A stretch of DNA of 55,657 nt from Candidatus Rifleibacteriota bacterium (GCA_905236675.1 CAJOND010000048.1:1-55657), one strand, 5' to 3'. Counted from the first letter of the stretch, positions 1 to 8,995 are shown. The notes: a model not told the origin generated them from the letters alone. Numbers and translations: made by a program.

Positions 1-100
1 GTTAGACCACTTACAAAAGACCTTTTGTTGGATGTTTTTTCATCGGATATTATTTTCAATCAGCTTGTACCTTTTCGGTACCTCTCGCCTTAGCGAGGTT
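1..100 (-). other. Hairpin-rich untranslated leader leaving the window
   Basis: Downstream of the leftward promoter the transcript would fold into consecutive short hairpins: CTCGC/GCGAG (84-97), GTACC/GGTAC (67-81), GATG/CATC around 32-45, and ACAAAA/TTTTGT (13-28). No credible reading frame is present; the only ATG gives a ten-codon peptide. This fits the leader of a stable RNA or of an attenuated gene lying left of the window. I could not match it to a known RNA family. Confidence 0.35.
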
Positions 101-103
101 ATT

Positions 104-132
104 ATCTTACTATATATGTAAAACATTGTCAA
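104..132 (-). promoter_or_regulatory. Strong leftward sigma70-type promoter
   Basis: On the minus strand a perfect -35 TTGACA (127-132) and a -10 TAAGAT (104-109) are separated by 17 bases. The predicted start is near position 97. Transcription runs off the left edge of the window, so the gene it serves is not visible. Confidence 0.55.
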
Positions 133-157
133 CTATTTTTTTAAATATTTTTTTAGA

Positions 158-260
158 TTAAAGATAGAAGACCAAAATTTGAGATAGAAGATTAAAGACC
201 ATAAAAAGAAACATAAGATTAAAGAATCATATCTTCAATCTTCAATCTTCAATCTTCCTT
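158..260. repeat. Degenerate heptad repeat tract (ATCTTCA-type)
   Basis: The tract 225-260 is built of seven-base units ATCTTCA repeated three times and then decaying (ATCTTCC, TTCTTAA, ATCTTAT). The left part (158-220) holds the purine-rich complement, such as AAGATAG and AAGATTA, so the two halves could pair. It starts right after the stop codon of the DUF481 gene. Related heptads occur at 22126-22160 and 46180-46234. Confidence 0.6.
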
Positions 261-261
261 C

Positions 262-996
262 TTAAATCTTATATGAGATGCTTGTAATAAAAGTTCTATC
301 GTATTTTTCCTTATTATCTACAGGTGCTTTATTATAATCAATAATATATTTCATTTCGGCATCTATCTTTTCATTAATAGTAAAGATTAAGCCAACAGCC
401 GTTTCTGTACGATAACATTCATCGGTATCATCCTTTGGAGCCAGAAAACCAAAATGACCTGCAAAACGAATATTGTCAGCAACTTTTCTTTTCCCATCCA
501 AACCAACTCTTAACCAAGTTTCATCATCGCTAGTATGATCGGTATATTCTTCTTTTGTGAAATCAAGACCCAAAGAACAAGAAAATACAGTTTCTTCACC
601 TTTTATAAAGTAATTAATCATACCAAGTCCAAGCTTGTATTGTTCTTCATAACCAGCAAATTCATCTTCCATATAACCAAGATTTGCATACCAAGAAAAC
701 TTGTCATTCTTAATAAATTCACTAGAGAATCTAAGCTGTTTTTTATCTGCATTTTTCTGCCCATCGGATTTGCCATATATTGCAAGAGCATCATAACCAA
801 ACTTAAGCTGTTCGCTACGTTTTTGAGTTAAATTCAAAGTAAAATTCATCTTGCTTTCGTCTGTATTACCGGAACTTTCGGTATAACCTAAGCCAACACG
901 ACCCTTTACAGGTTCTAAAGCTTTTGCAGATAAAGAAGGTACAACTGCTAGTTGTAGACCTAATAAAGCAGTGAATAAAAGAACATATTTACGCAT
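262..996 (-). CDS. DUF481 family outer-membrane protein
   Basis: A 244-residue exported protein with a signal peptide of about 24 residues (MRKYVLLFTALLG... ending near LSAKA). The mature part opens with a glycine/aromatic strand containing ESSGNTDESK, the pattern at the start of DUF481 (YdiY-like) proteins. It continues as alternating hydrophobic/polar beta strands and ends in SISYKI, consistent with an outer-membrane beta-barrel. The start is supported by GGAGG five bases upstream of the ATG. Its neighbour upstream is the ABC operon, with a 412-base gap, so it is probably a separate transcript. The family is linked to salt or acid stress in some bacteria; the role here is unknown. Confidence 0.75.
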   Translation of the reverse strand: MRKYVLLFTALLGLQLAVVPSLSAKALEPVKGRVGLGYTESSGNTDESKMNFTLNLTQKRSEQLKFGYDALAIYGKSDGQKNADKKQLRFSSEFIKNDKFSWYANLGYMEDEFAGYEEQYKLGLGMINYFIKGEETVFSCSLGLDFTKEEYTDHTSDDETWLRVGLDGKRKVADNIRFAGHFGFLAPKDDTDECYRTETAVGLIFTINEKIDAEMKYIIDYNKAPVDNKEKYDRTFITSISYKI

Positions 997-1408
997 ATTT
1001 GCCTCCGATAAAAGTAGCCTGTTGGTATTTGTTTTTGTTTGTTTGTTTATATTTTAGTGCTACTTACACTTTCCTATCGGAAGCTTTTAGGAAAAGATTT
1101 AATTTAATAAGGAATTCAAATCATATCTGTGATGCACTAAAAATTTTTTATTGCAAATCACTTCAAAAATCTTCTGACACTTTTTAAGTATCTCAATTCT
1201 AGAATTCAGATTAAAAAAAACATATCAGCTTACAATAAAATAATCATTCACGGCATGACAATTATAAAAAGTAAAATTATTATCTAACATTGTTTTCCTT
1301 AAAGTATTGCTGAAAAATTCTCTCGTTTCATCTATATTATTATTAAAAACAAAATAATTATCAGAAAACTGTTTATTTTATTCAAATTTTATTATTTTAG
1401 CTAATGCT
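997..1408. other. Intergenic region without a recognisable gene
   Basis: 412 AT-rich bases between the ABC permease stop and the DUF481 start. Only short spurious reading frames are present. The right part contains a T/G-rich stretch (1020-1050) in the DUF481 leader. I see no tRNA, strong hairpin or repeat. Confidence 0.5.
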
Positions 1409-2347
1409 TCAATGTAGAACTTGCTTCCTTGAAAATACAAAAGTAGCTATTCCATAAAAAATAACCGACCATAAAAAACAATACAGCAAAGAATGAGAAA
1501 CATTTCCCTGCCATATAGTTATGCTGCCATCCAAAACCTTTCTAATGTTTTCCGGTGAAAAAATATCAATATAATACCTGGTAAAACAGAATTTTTGACC
1601 AATAAAATCAATGATAGCAATTAAACTTTTTATGCTAGTTCCACTTGGCATTCCTGAAAATAGCGTTTTTAAAACAGCAGAAAGCATATAAAATACTTGT
1701 ATGCCCATAACCATTCCTAAGCTATTAAACGACATAAGTATAGCTGACTCAAAAAACATAGAAGCAAAAATAAAGAATCCAATCAGCATTAGATTAGACA
1801 CAAAAGCAAGAGTTAAAAGCTGGAAAGCAGAAGACACGGAAACCATAGCAAGAGAATTATCAATTGACTTTGGTTGCAAAGGACTCGGCAATGGAAGTCC
1901 AGAAGTCTGCGTCACAGCCCTGGCCACCAATAAATCAGTCTGTAAAATAATACCACCTAACAGCACCGCTATTATCAAAAAAGTAATAACAGCAACAGTT
2001 TTTGCAGTTATTACCTGCCAACGCCTAACAGGTGTAATAAGAAGCATCTTCATATAACCACGGCCAAATTCCGTTGCAAAACTATCACCAACTAATAAAG
2101 CAAGAAAAAACGGAGCTATATAGCCAAACAATGTAAAATGAGTAGTAAACAGAAATTGAATAGTTTTTTTCATTCCAGAAAACTGGATTTCACCGAAACC
2201 GAAACCTTTACAAGTAATATATACAAGCAAAAGAACGATGCTAGCTATTATAGGAGTAATATTTAAAACCAAAAGAAATAGAAATGCTTTTTTATTATTA
2301 AGTAGTTTTTTTAATTCAAAAAGAATTAAATTCATCATTCTTTGCAT
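1409..2347 (-). CDS. ABC-2 type transporter permease
   Basis: A 312-residue integral membrane protein with about six hydrophobic segments. It begins with a cytoplasmic MNLILFELKKLLNNKKAF stretch typical of ABC-2 permeases, followed by a transmembrane segment, a periplasmic loop and the motif FATEFGRGYMKMLLITPVRR, the usual coupling segment ('E...G..r.lL..PvsR'). It lies three bases downstream of the ATPase gene, so the two almost certainly form an exporter. GAGGT about ten bases upstream supports the first ATG, though the fourth or fifth codon is also possible. The substrate cannot be inferred; lipid, drug and polysaccharide exporters share this architecture. Confidence 0.85.
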   Translation of the reverse strand: MQRMMNLILFELKKLLNNKKAFLFLLVLNITPIIASIVLLLVYITCKGFGFGEIQFSGMKKTIQFLFTTHFTLFGYIAPFFLALLVGDSFATEFGRGYMKMLLITPVRRWQVITAKTVAVITFLIIAVLLGGIILQTDLLVARAVTQTSGLPLPSPLQPKSIDNSLAMVSVSSAFQLLTLAFVSNLMLIGFFIFASMFFESAILMSFNSLGMVMGIQVFYMLSAVLKTLFSGMPSGTSIKSLIAIIDFIGQKFCFTRYYIDIFSPENIRKVLDGSITIWQGNVSHSLLYCFLWSVIFYGIATFVFSRKQVLH

Positions 2348-2350
2348 AGT

Positions 2351-3343
2351 TTATTGTACCTCTTTTAATTCTTCTTGAGACTTATTTTCTAAATTTATCT
2401 TATTTTCAACAGATTTTTCGTTTTTGTTGGTAAGTTTCATAAATGTATCTTCTAAAGAGCTTTCTAAAGGAATTAAGGCTTGAACCATTATACCATTCTT
2501 AACCAGAATTTCATTAATCTTAGAAGAAGAATCGCCCTCTAAATCAGCAATAAAACCTCTTGGAGATAGAGTAATCGACTTAACGATATTCTTGTTATCC
2601 TCTAAAATCATTTTTGCTCTTTCAACATCATCATCTGCCACTCGTATTTCGTAACGTTCTTCTTTTGAGGAAAGAATATCCGATACATATCCTTCTGCAA
2701 TTGTATGACCTTTATTAATGATAACAACATAGTTACATAGCTTTTGAACTTCATCCAATAAATGACTGGAAAGAAAAATTGAAGTTTTCTCTTCTTCATG
2801 AATATTCAAAAGTATTTCTCTCATCTGAAATCTTCCAACAGGATCCATACCACTGGTAGGTTCATCTAAAATTAATAATTCTGGTCTATGTAAAAGCCCA
2901 AAAGCAACTCCCAATCTTTGCTTCATACCTGTTGAAAATGTTCCAAATTTCTGATTTTCAGCCTCTTTTAAGCCAACCATTTCTATAACTTCAGAAATTC
3001 TAACTTCACTTACAGATTTATATAAAGAACCAAACCAATAAAGATTCTCAAAAGCAGTCATTGTTTCAATAAAACTTGGATTTTCTACAACTGCTCCTAT
3101 TTTTTCTAAAGCCGAAGCCCTGTATTTTGGAATCTCCATTCCCAACAATTCAATTTTGTTTTGAGGAGCAGGGAGAAGCCCTAGAATCATTCTAAGAGTA
3201 GTTGTTTTTCCGGCCCCATTAGGACCTAAAAAGCCAGCAATAGCATTTTTAGGAACATTAAAATTTAAATCATCCAGAATTTTCTTGCTTCCAAAAGATT
3301 TATTTAAACTTACGACTCTTATGGCTCCTGCCATCGGTTTCAT
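2351..3343 (-). CDS. ABC transporter ATP-binding protein
   Basis: A 330-residue nucleotide-binding subunit. Walker A is GPNGAGKT (residues 40-47), the signature is STGMKQ (137-142), Walker B is LLILDE (156-161) and the switch histidine is H194 in SSHLLDE. A C-terminal extension of about 100 residues follows the ATPase core, as in BcrA/CcmA-type exporters with ABC-2 permeases. The start overlaps the preceding AI-2E gene by 44 bases; the ATG at 3334 would shorten the overlap and both are plausible. It is co-transcribed with the permease just downstream. The last 25 residues are rich in E, N and K and probably disordered. Confidence 0.9.
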   Translation of the reverse strand: MKPMAGAIRVVSLNKSFGSKKILDDLNFNVPKNAIAGFLGPNGAGKTTTLRMILGLLPAPQNKIELLGMEIPKYRASALEKIGAVVENPSFIETMTAFENLYWFGSLYKSVSEVRISEVIEMVGLKEAENQKFGTFSTGMKQRLGVAFGLLHRPELLILDEPTSGMDPVGRFQMREILLNIHEEEKTSIFLSSHLLDEVQKLCNYVVIINKGHTIAEGYVSDILSSKEERYEIRVADDDVERAKMILEDNKNIVKSITLSPRGFIADLEGDSSSKINEILVKNGIMVQALIPLESSLEDTFMKLTNKNEKSVENKINLENKSQEELKEVQ

Positions 3344-4460
3344 TTTTTACAGGCTCCTGATCATACAATTCATGATAAAGTTCTATACCTAAAACTTTTA
3401 TTATTATAGTAACAGGAACAGCTAGTAACATTCCAACTATTCCTGCAATACTTCCAGCAATTGTCAAGGCTAACATAATTGTTAAAGGATGTAAACCTGC
3501 TTTTTCTCCTACTATATATGGCTGCAAATACCACACATCTATAGTTTGGGCAATAGCAATAGTAAGAATAATACCTACCCAAAGACCAGCACCAGCTTCT
3601 GAAACCTGTGTTATAGCAGCAAAAAAGGCTAGAATTGCAGAGAAAAAACCACCTAGATATGGAATAAAATTAGCAATTCCAGAAAGCGGTCCTAAAAAAA
3701 GACAAGCTTTTAGTCCTGAAATAGCAAATCCTACTGTAACCAACAAAGCAAAAATAAAATTTTCTATGAACTGACCACGTAACATAGAACTAAGCTGAAT
3801 ATCAATTTTGCCAAAAATCTCTAAAGTTCTTTCTCTATAATTTGGAGGAATCAGTTTTTTAAATCCCTCATAAATATCATCCATATCAAGCAGAATATAA
3901 AATACTAGAATTGGCACGAAAAATAAATTGAAAACCCCATTAAAGGTATTCCCTAAAAAACTAAATAATTTAGCAGAAAGAGCCATTAGTCCATCTTTTG
4001 CAGCAACAACCGCCTCAGATAAATACTCTTGAAATTTTGTGTTCTGGAAAACATCTGAAAGATTACCTTTATACTCTGGGAACCAGAGTTTTAATTTATC
4101 TTTAACCTTGGATTCAACTTCTACATATTGACTATTAAGTTTCGTTCTATCTAGGTTTTTAAGCTTCGCTCCCATATCTGAAGCCTGATTTATCATTGAA
4201 AACAAGAAAGGAACTACGATTAGAATCACCGCACTTATTCCTACTATAAAAATACTCATAACCGCCCAAACTCTAGAAATTTTTTTCTTTGTTAAAAATC
4301 TTACAGCAGGATTTAAGATATAAGCAATTACCAAAGCTACTAAAAATGGAGCTATTACATGATAAAGAAAATAAATAAGAATAGCGACGATAACGAAACA
4401 TATCATTATCAAAACATTTTTTGTAGTAGTTGATAAGTTTCTAATTGCCATAATTCCCAA
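3300..4460 (-). CDS. AI-2E family (PerM/YdiK-type) membrane permease
   Basis: A 386-residue protein with about eight membrane helices: two near the N terminus, a long soluble insert (about residues 95-165), then a C-terminal cluster. The motif GPLSGIANFIPYLGGFFSA and the later YIVGEKAGLHPLTIMLAL are hallmark segments of the AI-2E transporter superfamily. Family members export autoinducer-2 or small ions, or act in Na+/H+ homeostasis, and the substrate cannot be told from sequence. It overlaps the upstream coiled-coil gene by 20 bases and the downstream ABC gene, indicating one operon. Starting at the fourth codon (ATG at 4451) is an alternative. Confidence 0.85.
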   Translation of the reverse strand: MGIMAIRNLSTTTKNVLIMICFVIVAILIYFLYHVIAPFLVALVIAYILNPAVRFLTKKKISRVWAVMSIFIVGISAVILIVVPFLFSMINQASDMGAKLKNLDRTKLNSQYVEVESKVKDKLKLWFPEYKGNLSDVFQNTKFQEYLSEAVVAAKDGLMALSAKLFSFLGNTFNGVFNLFFVPILVFYILLDMDDIYEGFKKLIPPNYRERTLEIFGKIDIQLSSMLRGQFIENFIFALLVTVGFAISGLKACLFLGPLSGIANFIPYLGGFFSAILAFFAAITQVSEAGAGLWVGIILTIAIAQTIDVWYLQPYIVGEKAGLHPLTIMLALTIAGSIAGIVGMLLAVPVTIIIKVLGIELYHELYDQEPVKNETDGRSHKSRKFK

Positions 4461-5448
4461 CTTTATCTAAATTGTTAATATTCTTGTTCATTTTTATAAT
4501 CAAGGCTATTTCCCCACGATTCATTTTCAGTTCTGATGCAATTTGAGGAATAGAAATACCTTGATCGTATTTTTCCATTATTTCTTTAACAACAAGTTCT
4601 TTACCTTTTGGGAAGAAAAGTTTCACATCTTCGTTTTTTATATCAGGTAATTTTTCTGTTTTACGAGCATGGGTCGAAGATGAAGAATCCAGGATTTTTG
4701 GGAAAAGCTCTGTTATCTTACTATTTATACTGTCTTCAGAACCAGTATTTAACGATTTCTTTTCATCTAAATCTATAGCTTTGGTAGCTATTTCAGCAAA
4801 ACCAGTGTCTAAGCCAGCTAGCTGGTTAGATATTTCATTTGTAACTATTTCAGAAATAGAAGAGCTTAGATTTTTAATATCTCGTTTTATATCAATAATC
4901 TCTGTTTTAAATTCTTCTGCATAGAAATTATTTTCTGATGAATTACTACTTTCATCATCGCTTATTCTATTTTCCAAAACATTAACTCTATTGTTCAAAA
5001 GTCCTAATCGTCTATTTATAGAATCAATATCTTCTTTAAAATTTTCTACAAATGAAGCTATTCTTAATTCCGTTTTTTCCAAAACCTTTTCTTCATCTAC
5101 AGTTGAAGCAATAATATGAGTTCCGACAGAAATATTTCGTTCCTTAAGAACCTCAGTTCCTTTATCTATAGCTTTTAATAAATCGTCTGCATAAAGACAT
5201 TTCTTATCTGCTATTGCCAGAAGTTCCCTCATGCTTTCACATTTTTCTTCCATGGTTTTTAAATTCTGGTTTGTGGCAACTTCCATTTCTTCCTGAATAT
5301 GGAGAAAACTTTTTTCCAAATCATCTAAGTTTTTCTGCAAGGCGACAATCCTGTGTTTATCTTTGTGTTTTTTTATAAGAATAGCCACAATAAAGCCTAA
5401 TAACGCAAAGATAATTCCTATACTTAGCCCGAATTGCCAAATATCCAT
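4441..5448 (-). CDS. Membrane-anchored coiled-coil protein with C-terminal HTH (DUF6115/DUF2802-like)
   Basis: A 335-residue protein with one N-terminal membrane helix (about residues 7-25). Long heptad-rich coiled-coil regions follow (about 30-75 and 120-215), then a disordered linker. The C terminus holds a helix-turn-helix-like segment, EIMEKYDQGISIPQIASELK followed by MNRGEIALIIKMNK. That order (TM, coiled coil, short HTH ending in '.rGEi.LIl') is seen in DUF6115/DUF2802 proteins of Firmicutes and Proteobacteria, often near motility or envelope genes. It is first in the minus-strand operon, with AAAGGAT upstream. Its promoter shares a 60-base divergent interval with the plus-strand flippase-like gene. 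Function unknown. Confidence 0.6.
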   Translation of the reverse strand: MDIWQFGLSIGIIFALLGFIVAILIKKHKDKHRIVALQKNLDDLEKSFLHIQEEMEVATNQNLKTMEEKCESMRELLAIADKKCLYADDLLKAIDKGTEVLKERNISVGTHIIASTVDEEKVLEKTELRIASFVENFKEDIDSINRRLGLLNNRVNVLENRISDDESSNSSENNFYAEEFKTEIIDIKRDIKNLSSSISEIVTNEISNQLAGLDTGFAEIATKAIDLDEKKSLNTGSEDSINSKITELFPKILDSSSSTHARKTEKLPDIKNEDVKLFFPKGKELVVKEIMEKYDQGISIPQIASELKMNRGEIALIIKMNKNINNLDKVGNYGN

Positions 5449-5473
5449 AAAAATTCAATCCTTTAAATATAAT

Positions 5474-5509
5474 TTGAGAAAGTTGCTTATTAATGGTACC
5501 ATGCTCTCA
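5474..5509 (+). promoter_or_regulatory. Promoter predicting a leaderless mRNA
   Basis: A -35 TTGAGA (5474-5479), a 17-base spacer and an extended -10 TGGTACCAT (5495-5503, with -10 TACCAT at 5497-5502). Seven bases beyond the -10 lies the A of the ATG at 5509, so transcription would start on the start codon. The -10 is embedded in the 10-base palindrome ATGGTACCAT, which could also be an operator. No Shine-Dalgarno is present. Confidence 0.5.
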
Positions 5510-6498
5510 TGTCAAAATACAAAAAATTTTGGGGAATTTTTTTTAGTTTATTTTTTCTATGGCTAGCCCTTAGAAATATAGACTTTCTTCAAATACCTCA
5601 AGCTATTTCATCAATAAAACCAGTTTTTTTAATTCTGCTAGCATTATCTTATACCTTAGAAATGCTAACAAGAACTTACAGGTGGATGATTATCCAGCCG
5701 GAAGAAAAAATAACTTTTAAATACTCGTTTTATGGATTAATACTTACATTTTTCTTTAACAATATCCTGCCAGCCAGAGCTGGAGAATTCTTCAAGCCAT
5801 TTTATTTTGCACAAAAAGGCCTGGCAAGTTCTGGAGAAACCTTGGGAGCTGTAGTCCTGGAGCGATTTTTCGATGGAATAATGCTCCTTACCCTCATACT
5901 TATTTCTCTTCAAAACTTTACCCAAAACGATTTATTGAAACAGGCAAGTATTTTAACCGCTGTTTTTTACAGTATCGTATTAGTAATGATTCTTCTAGCT
6001 ATTTTCAAAAGAAATGTCTTTGAAAAAATAACTAACAAAATGATAAGTATTTTACCTGAAAAATTAGGAAGTTTTCTCAAAAATCTTATTTCAAAATTCA
6101 TTGATGGTTTATCTACTATAAAAGACTTGAAAAGACTTATAAAAATTCTTTTTTCTTCGGCAATCTGCTGGGCAAGTTCCGTTTTAACCATGTGGATTGG
6201 CTTCAAAAGCTTTGGTTTTGAAGAAAACATAATTCAAGCATCTTTCGTTCTTACTGTTTTGTCTATCTCATCTATGATACCAGCAAGTCCTGGAACAATC
6301 GGCGTATATGAATTTTTTTGCGGTTTTACACTTACAAAGATACTTAGTCATTCCCCGGAAGAAAGTGCTGCTTTTGCCTTAATCATGCACGGTTTCCAAT
6401 ATTTTTATATACTTATTTTTGGATTAATAATAACAACTTTAGAAGGAATAAAAATCAGCGAATTCAGTCCCCAAAAAGAAATACAAAACAAAGATTAA
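5509..6498 (+). CDS. Flippase-like membrane protein (LPG synthase TM domain, UPF0104 family)
   Basis: A 329-residue polytopic protein with about eight membrane helices. Family hallmarks are present: the N-terminal segment ending LALRNIDFL, then NNILPARAGEFFKPFYFAQ, and VVLERFFDGIMLL, followed by SMIPASPGTIGVYEFF. This is the AglD/YbhN/MprF-N family, which includes lipid flippases and membrane parts of lysyl-phosphatidylglycerol synthases. No synthase domain is attached, so a lipid-translocation role is the better guess. It leads the run with the LysM and PBP genes. The promoter places transcription start at or beside the ATG. Confidence 0.8.
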   Translation: MSKYKKFWGIFFSLFFLWLALRNIDFLQIPQAISSIKPVFLILLALSYTLEMLTRTYRWMIIQPEEKITFKYSFYGLILTFFFNNILPARAGEFFKPFYFAQKGLASSGETLGAVVLERFFDGIMLLTLILISLQNFTQNDLLKQASILTAVFYSIVLVMILLAIFKRNVFEKITNKMISILPEKLGSFLKNLISKFIDGLSTIKDLKRLIKILFSSAICWASSVLTMWIGFKSFGFEENIIQASFVLTVLSISSMIPASPGTIGVYEFFCGFTLTKILSHSPEESAAFALIMHGFQYFYILIFGLIITTLEGIKISEFSPQKEIQNKD

Positions 6499-6570
6499 GA
6501 ATAAAATAAACTCTCCTAAATTTTCTTATTTTTTTTGTCGATAAATCAAGTAAGACATTAGGAGGCGGGA

Positions 6571-7125
6571 ATGAATTACCAAAAAAGTAAAAGCAAAAAC
6601 AAATCCAAAACACAAATCAGTTTATTCCTATTTTTCTTAAGCGGTCTGTTCTTACTACAGATTGTTTTTTCATTTACTACTCATGGAGATATAGGGCCAA
6701 GAACCGATATTATTCCAGGTATAGAAAAACCGGCTTCACCAGTTCTTATAGGGAAAATAGACAGTCTGATAGATAAGAATTATAAAGTTTCAAGAGTAGC
6801 TCCAGAAGGGGCATTTGCTCCAGCAAGCCGCAATCTTGTTACTGAAAATTATCAAGTTTCTGCTCATATAGATTCCCATACTGTAGAAAGTCTTGAAAAA
6901 GAAAAGAATACTCTTCATACCACCGATATTGATAGATTTGTTGAATATCGCATACAAAAAGGGGACACTCTGCAAAAGATTTCACGTAAACTTTACGGAA
7001 ACAACAATATGATTCAGCCTATTATCAGACTTAACAGAATTACCGATGAACGAGCTCTCAAACTTGGTTCAACTCTTAAAGTTCCCCGCACAGGTCTAGT
7101 CGCCTCTATCAAAGTAGAAGATTAA
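6571..7125 (+). CDS. LysM-domain cell-wall protein
   Basis: A 184-residue protein with a basic N terminus, one membrane/signal segment (about residues 18-36) and a linker of about 80 residues. A C-terminal LysM domain (about 128-176) begins EYRIQKGDTLQKISRKLYG and ends LGSTLKVP. LysM binds N-acetylglucosamine in peptidoglycan. The start is fixed by a strong AGGAGG upstream. The PBP gene follows 25 bases later, so a periplasmic wall-binding partner of that transpeptidase is a reasonable inference. No catalytic domain is visible. Confidence 0.85.
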   Translation: MNYQKSKSKNKSKTQISLFLFFLSGLFLLQIVFSFTTHGDIGPRTDIIPGIEKPASPVLIGKIDSLIDKNYKVSRVAPEGAFAPASRNLVTENYQVSAHIDSHTVESLEKEKNTLHTTDIDRFVEYRIQKGDTLQKISRKLYGNNNMIQPIIRLNRITDERALKLGSTLKVPRTGLVASIKVED

Positions 7126-7150
7126 TTACAGCAATATAGGAATATTCTTT

Positions 7151-8824
7151 ATGTTATCACGACTTCTCAAGCCTCATAACATCGTATGTGTAATATGCTA
7201 CATACTTTTTATGGGATTTGCTTTTAATTCAAAAATAGTTGATGCTTTAGTCCTTTATGTGTCAGAAAAAAATGGGAAACCTGTTTATGTTACCAAAAAG
7301 AAAGAATACGCAGCAATAACAGGTCAGGAAAGTAATTCCAAACCCATCCTGGCTATTAGATATAGAACTAAAAGCCAAGAACAAGATAATGACAACGAAT
7401 ACAATGTTGAATTAAAAGATGAATCAAATGATCAACAGACATTGATGAAAGATCTCGAAGATAATGACGGGAAAGATTTAGATAATTGCGAAGAAGATAA
7501 TGTAGAAATTCCAAATAATTCTGAAGAAGAAATAAATTCAGATTCTTCCAAACAAAAAATTTCATCTATTTCAGATTCTCAAAATGAACTTAAGCTAGAA
7601 AGCACCATTATCAAACCTACATCTAAGACAGAGTCCCCCAAAGAGAATAAAGCCATATCTGAAAACCCATTTGATGAAATAAAAGAAGTTAAAATAGCAA
7701 AGAAAAAATCAGACTCATCTTCAGATGATGACACTCCTGCCTCTGCCAAAGAATATATTGATGCTATTTATAAAAACAAATGGGAATATTCCGAAATTAG
7801 TGATAGATACGTTGTAAAATACGATTCTGATACATATATCGTTCTTACAATTAAACCAGGTCTACAAAAGATGCTGGAAAATATATTGGCTAAATATAAT
7901 ACCAGAATTTCAGCAGCTGTAATTGAAGATCCATTTACAGGAGAAATATTAGCCATTGCCTCAAGTCATAAGAACAAAGTATTAAAAATAGAAGATGACG
8001 ATTTTAAAACCAGCAATTGGGCTTTTAAAGCTACTTTTCCAGTTGCCTCTATTTTCAAAATAATTACAGCATCCGCTGGTATTGATACAGGCAAAATAAC
8101 ATCAAACAGTAACTTCTTAGCATATAAGAAATCTTATATGAAAGTATGGAAAGCATTTGCCAGTTCTCATAACGGCGTTTTCGGTTCCGTAGCAAAAAAA
8201 GCAGGAAGATCAACAGTAAATAAATATGCGTCAGCTTATGGATTTAACAAAAACTTCTTTTTTGACCTTCCTGTAGGGAAATCCATTTGCAGCCTTTCTA
8301 CAAACAATGTAAAAATGGGACAGGATGCAGCAGGTTTGAACAAAGATTTCCTGGTTAGCCCAATGCATGTCGCAAGCATTGTTTCAACAGTATTAAACCG
8401 TGGTAAAACTTTAAAACCCTATTTGGTTGATACCGTTATCAAAAAAGGGAAAGTAGTTTTTAAACGCCGACCATTCCAGCTTGCACAACCAATTAAAGAA
8501 TCCACTGCCAGAGAAATCTACAAAATGATGTATGCAACTACTGCAGTAGGAACAGGTAAAAAAGGTTTTGGCGGTTATAAAAAATGTCCCAATCTTTCTA
8601 AGTATTGTGGTGGCAAAACAGGTACTTTGACAGGTTCTTCACCAAATTATTTATATACATGGTTCGGTGGTTTCACAAAAGTTACCGGCCGTGATCTCTG
8701 TATCGTCACACTTTCTGGACAAAAAGATCATTCTGGAACAAAAGCTGCTTCTATTGCAGGTCAAATTGCATATGAACTTTATATGAAACGCCATGAAGAC
8801 GTTGAAGAAATAGCTTCCAAATAA
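7151..8824 (+). CDS. Penicillin-binding protein transpeptidase (class B-like, reduced)
   Basis: A 557-residue protein with one N-terminal membrane anchor (about residues 10-36). A long acidic, Ser/Asp/Glu-rich linker (about 70-200) leads to a transpeptidase domain with all three active-site motifs: S300-I-F-K303, S339-H-N341 and K489-T-G491. It cross-links peptidoglycan in the periplasm. It differs from standard PBP2/FtsI in that no recognisable N-terminal dimerisation domain is present; the low-complexity linker takes its place. AGGA lies upstream of the ATG with suitable spacing. It follows the LysM gene and is closed by a terminator. Confidence 0.85.
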   Translation: MLSRLLKPHNIVCVICYILFMGFAFNSKIVDALVLYVSEKNGKPVYVTKKKEYAAITGQESNSKPILAIRYRTKSQEQDNDNEYNVELKDESNDQQTLMKDLEDNDGKDLDNCEEDNVEIPNNSEEEINSDSSKQKISSISDSQNELKLESTIIKPTSKTESPKENKAISENPFDEIKEVKIAKKKSDSSSDDDTPASAKEYIDAIYKNKWEYSEISDRYVVKYDSDTYIVLTIKPGLQKMLENILAKYNTRISAAVIEDPFTGEILAIASSHKNKVLKIEDDDFKTSNWAFKATFPVASIFKIITASAGIDTGKITSNSNFLAYKKSYMKVWKAFASSHNGVFGSVAKKAGRSTVNKYASAYGFNKNFFFDLPVGKSICSLSTNNVKMGQDAAGLNKDFLVSPMHVASIVSTVLNRGKTLKPYLVDTVIKKGKVVFKRRPFQLAQPIKESTAREIYKMMYATTAVGTGKKGFGGYKKCPNLSKYCGGKTGTLTGSSPNYLYTWFGGFTKVTGRDLCIVTLSGQKDHSGTKAASIAGQIAYELYMKRHEDVEEIASK

Positions 8825-8889
8825 CTAAAAGACAAAATCACTAATCTAGTGTTTAAAGTTGTTCTTAAGTAAATAATAAAATCTTAAAA

Positions 8890-8930
8890 GAAATAGCATT
8901 GTAATGTTTACTAATGCTATTTCTTTTTTT
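8890..8930 (+). terminator. Rho-independent terminator after the PBP gene
   Basis: An 11-bp stem GAAATAGCATT/AATGCTATTTC with a 12-base loop, followed directly by seven T. It separates the wall-synthesis run from the lptF/G-like operon. Confidence 0.85.
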
Positions 8931-8954
8931 GCTTGCGAAATAAATACTAGAGTC

Positions 8955-8984
8955 TTGACAAGTGTGCACAGTGAATTGTAAATT
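8955..8984 (+). promoter_or_regulatory. Promoter of the lptF/G-argS-tmk operon
   Basis: A perfect -35 TTGACA (8955-8960), an 18-base spacer and -10 TAAATT (8979-8984). The predicted start near 8991 leaves a leader of about five bases before the ATG at 8996, with no ribosome-binding site. The spacer contains the palindrome TGTGCACA (8963-8970), a possible operator. Confidence 0.6.
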
Positions 8985-8995
8985 AGATTTTTAAT

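Noticed and set aside
535..831. 98-codon frame opposite the DUF481 gene
   Set aside because: It lies fully antisense to a gene with signal peptide and ribosome-binding site, has no start signal of its own and resembles no protein.
999..1187. 62-codon frame in the DUF481 upstream region
   Set aside because: Low-complexity, no ribosome-binding site, overlaps the leader of the DUF481 gene; judged spurious.
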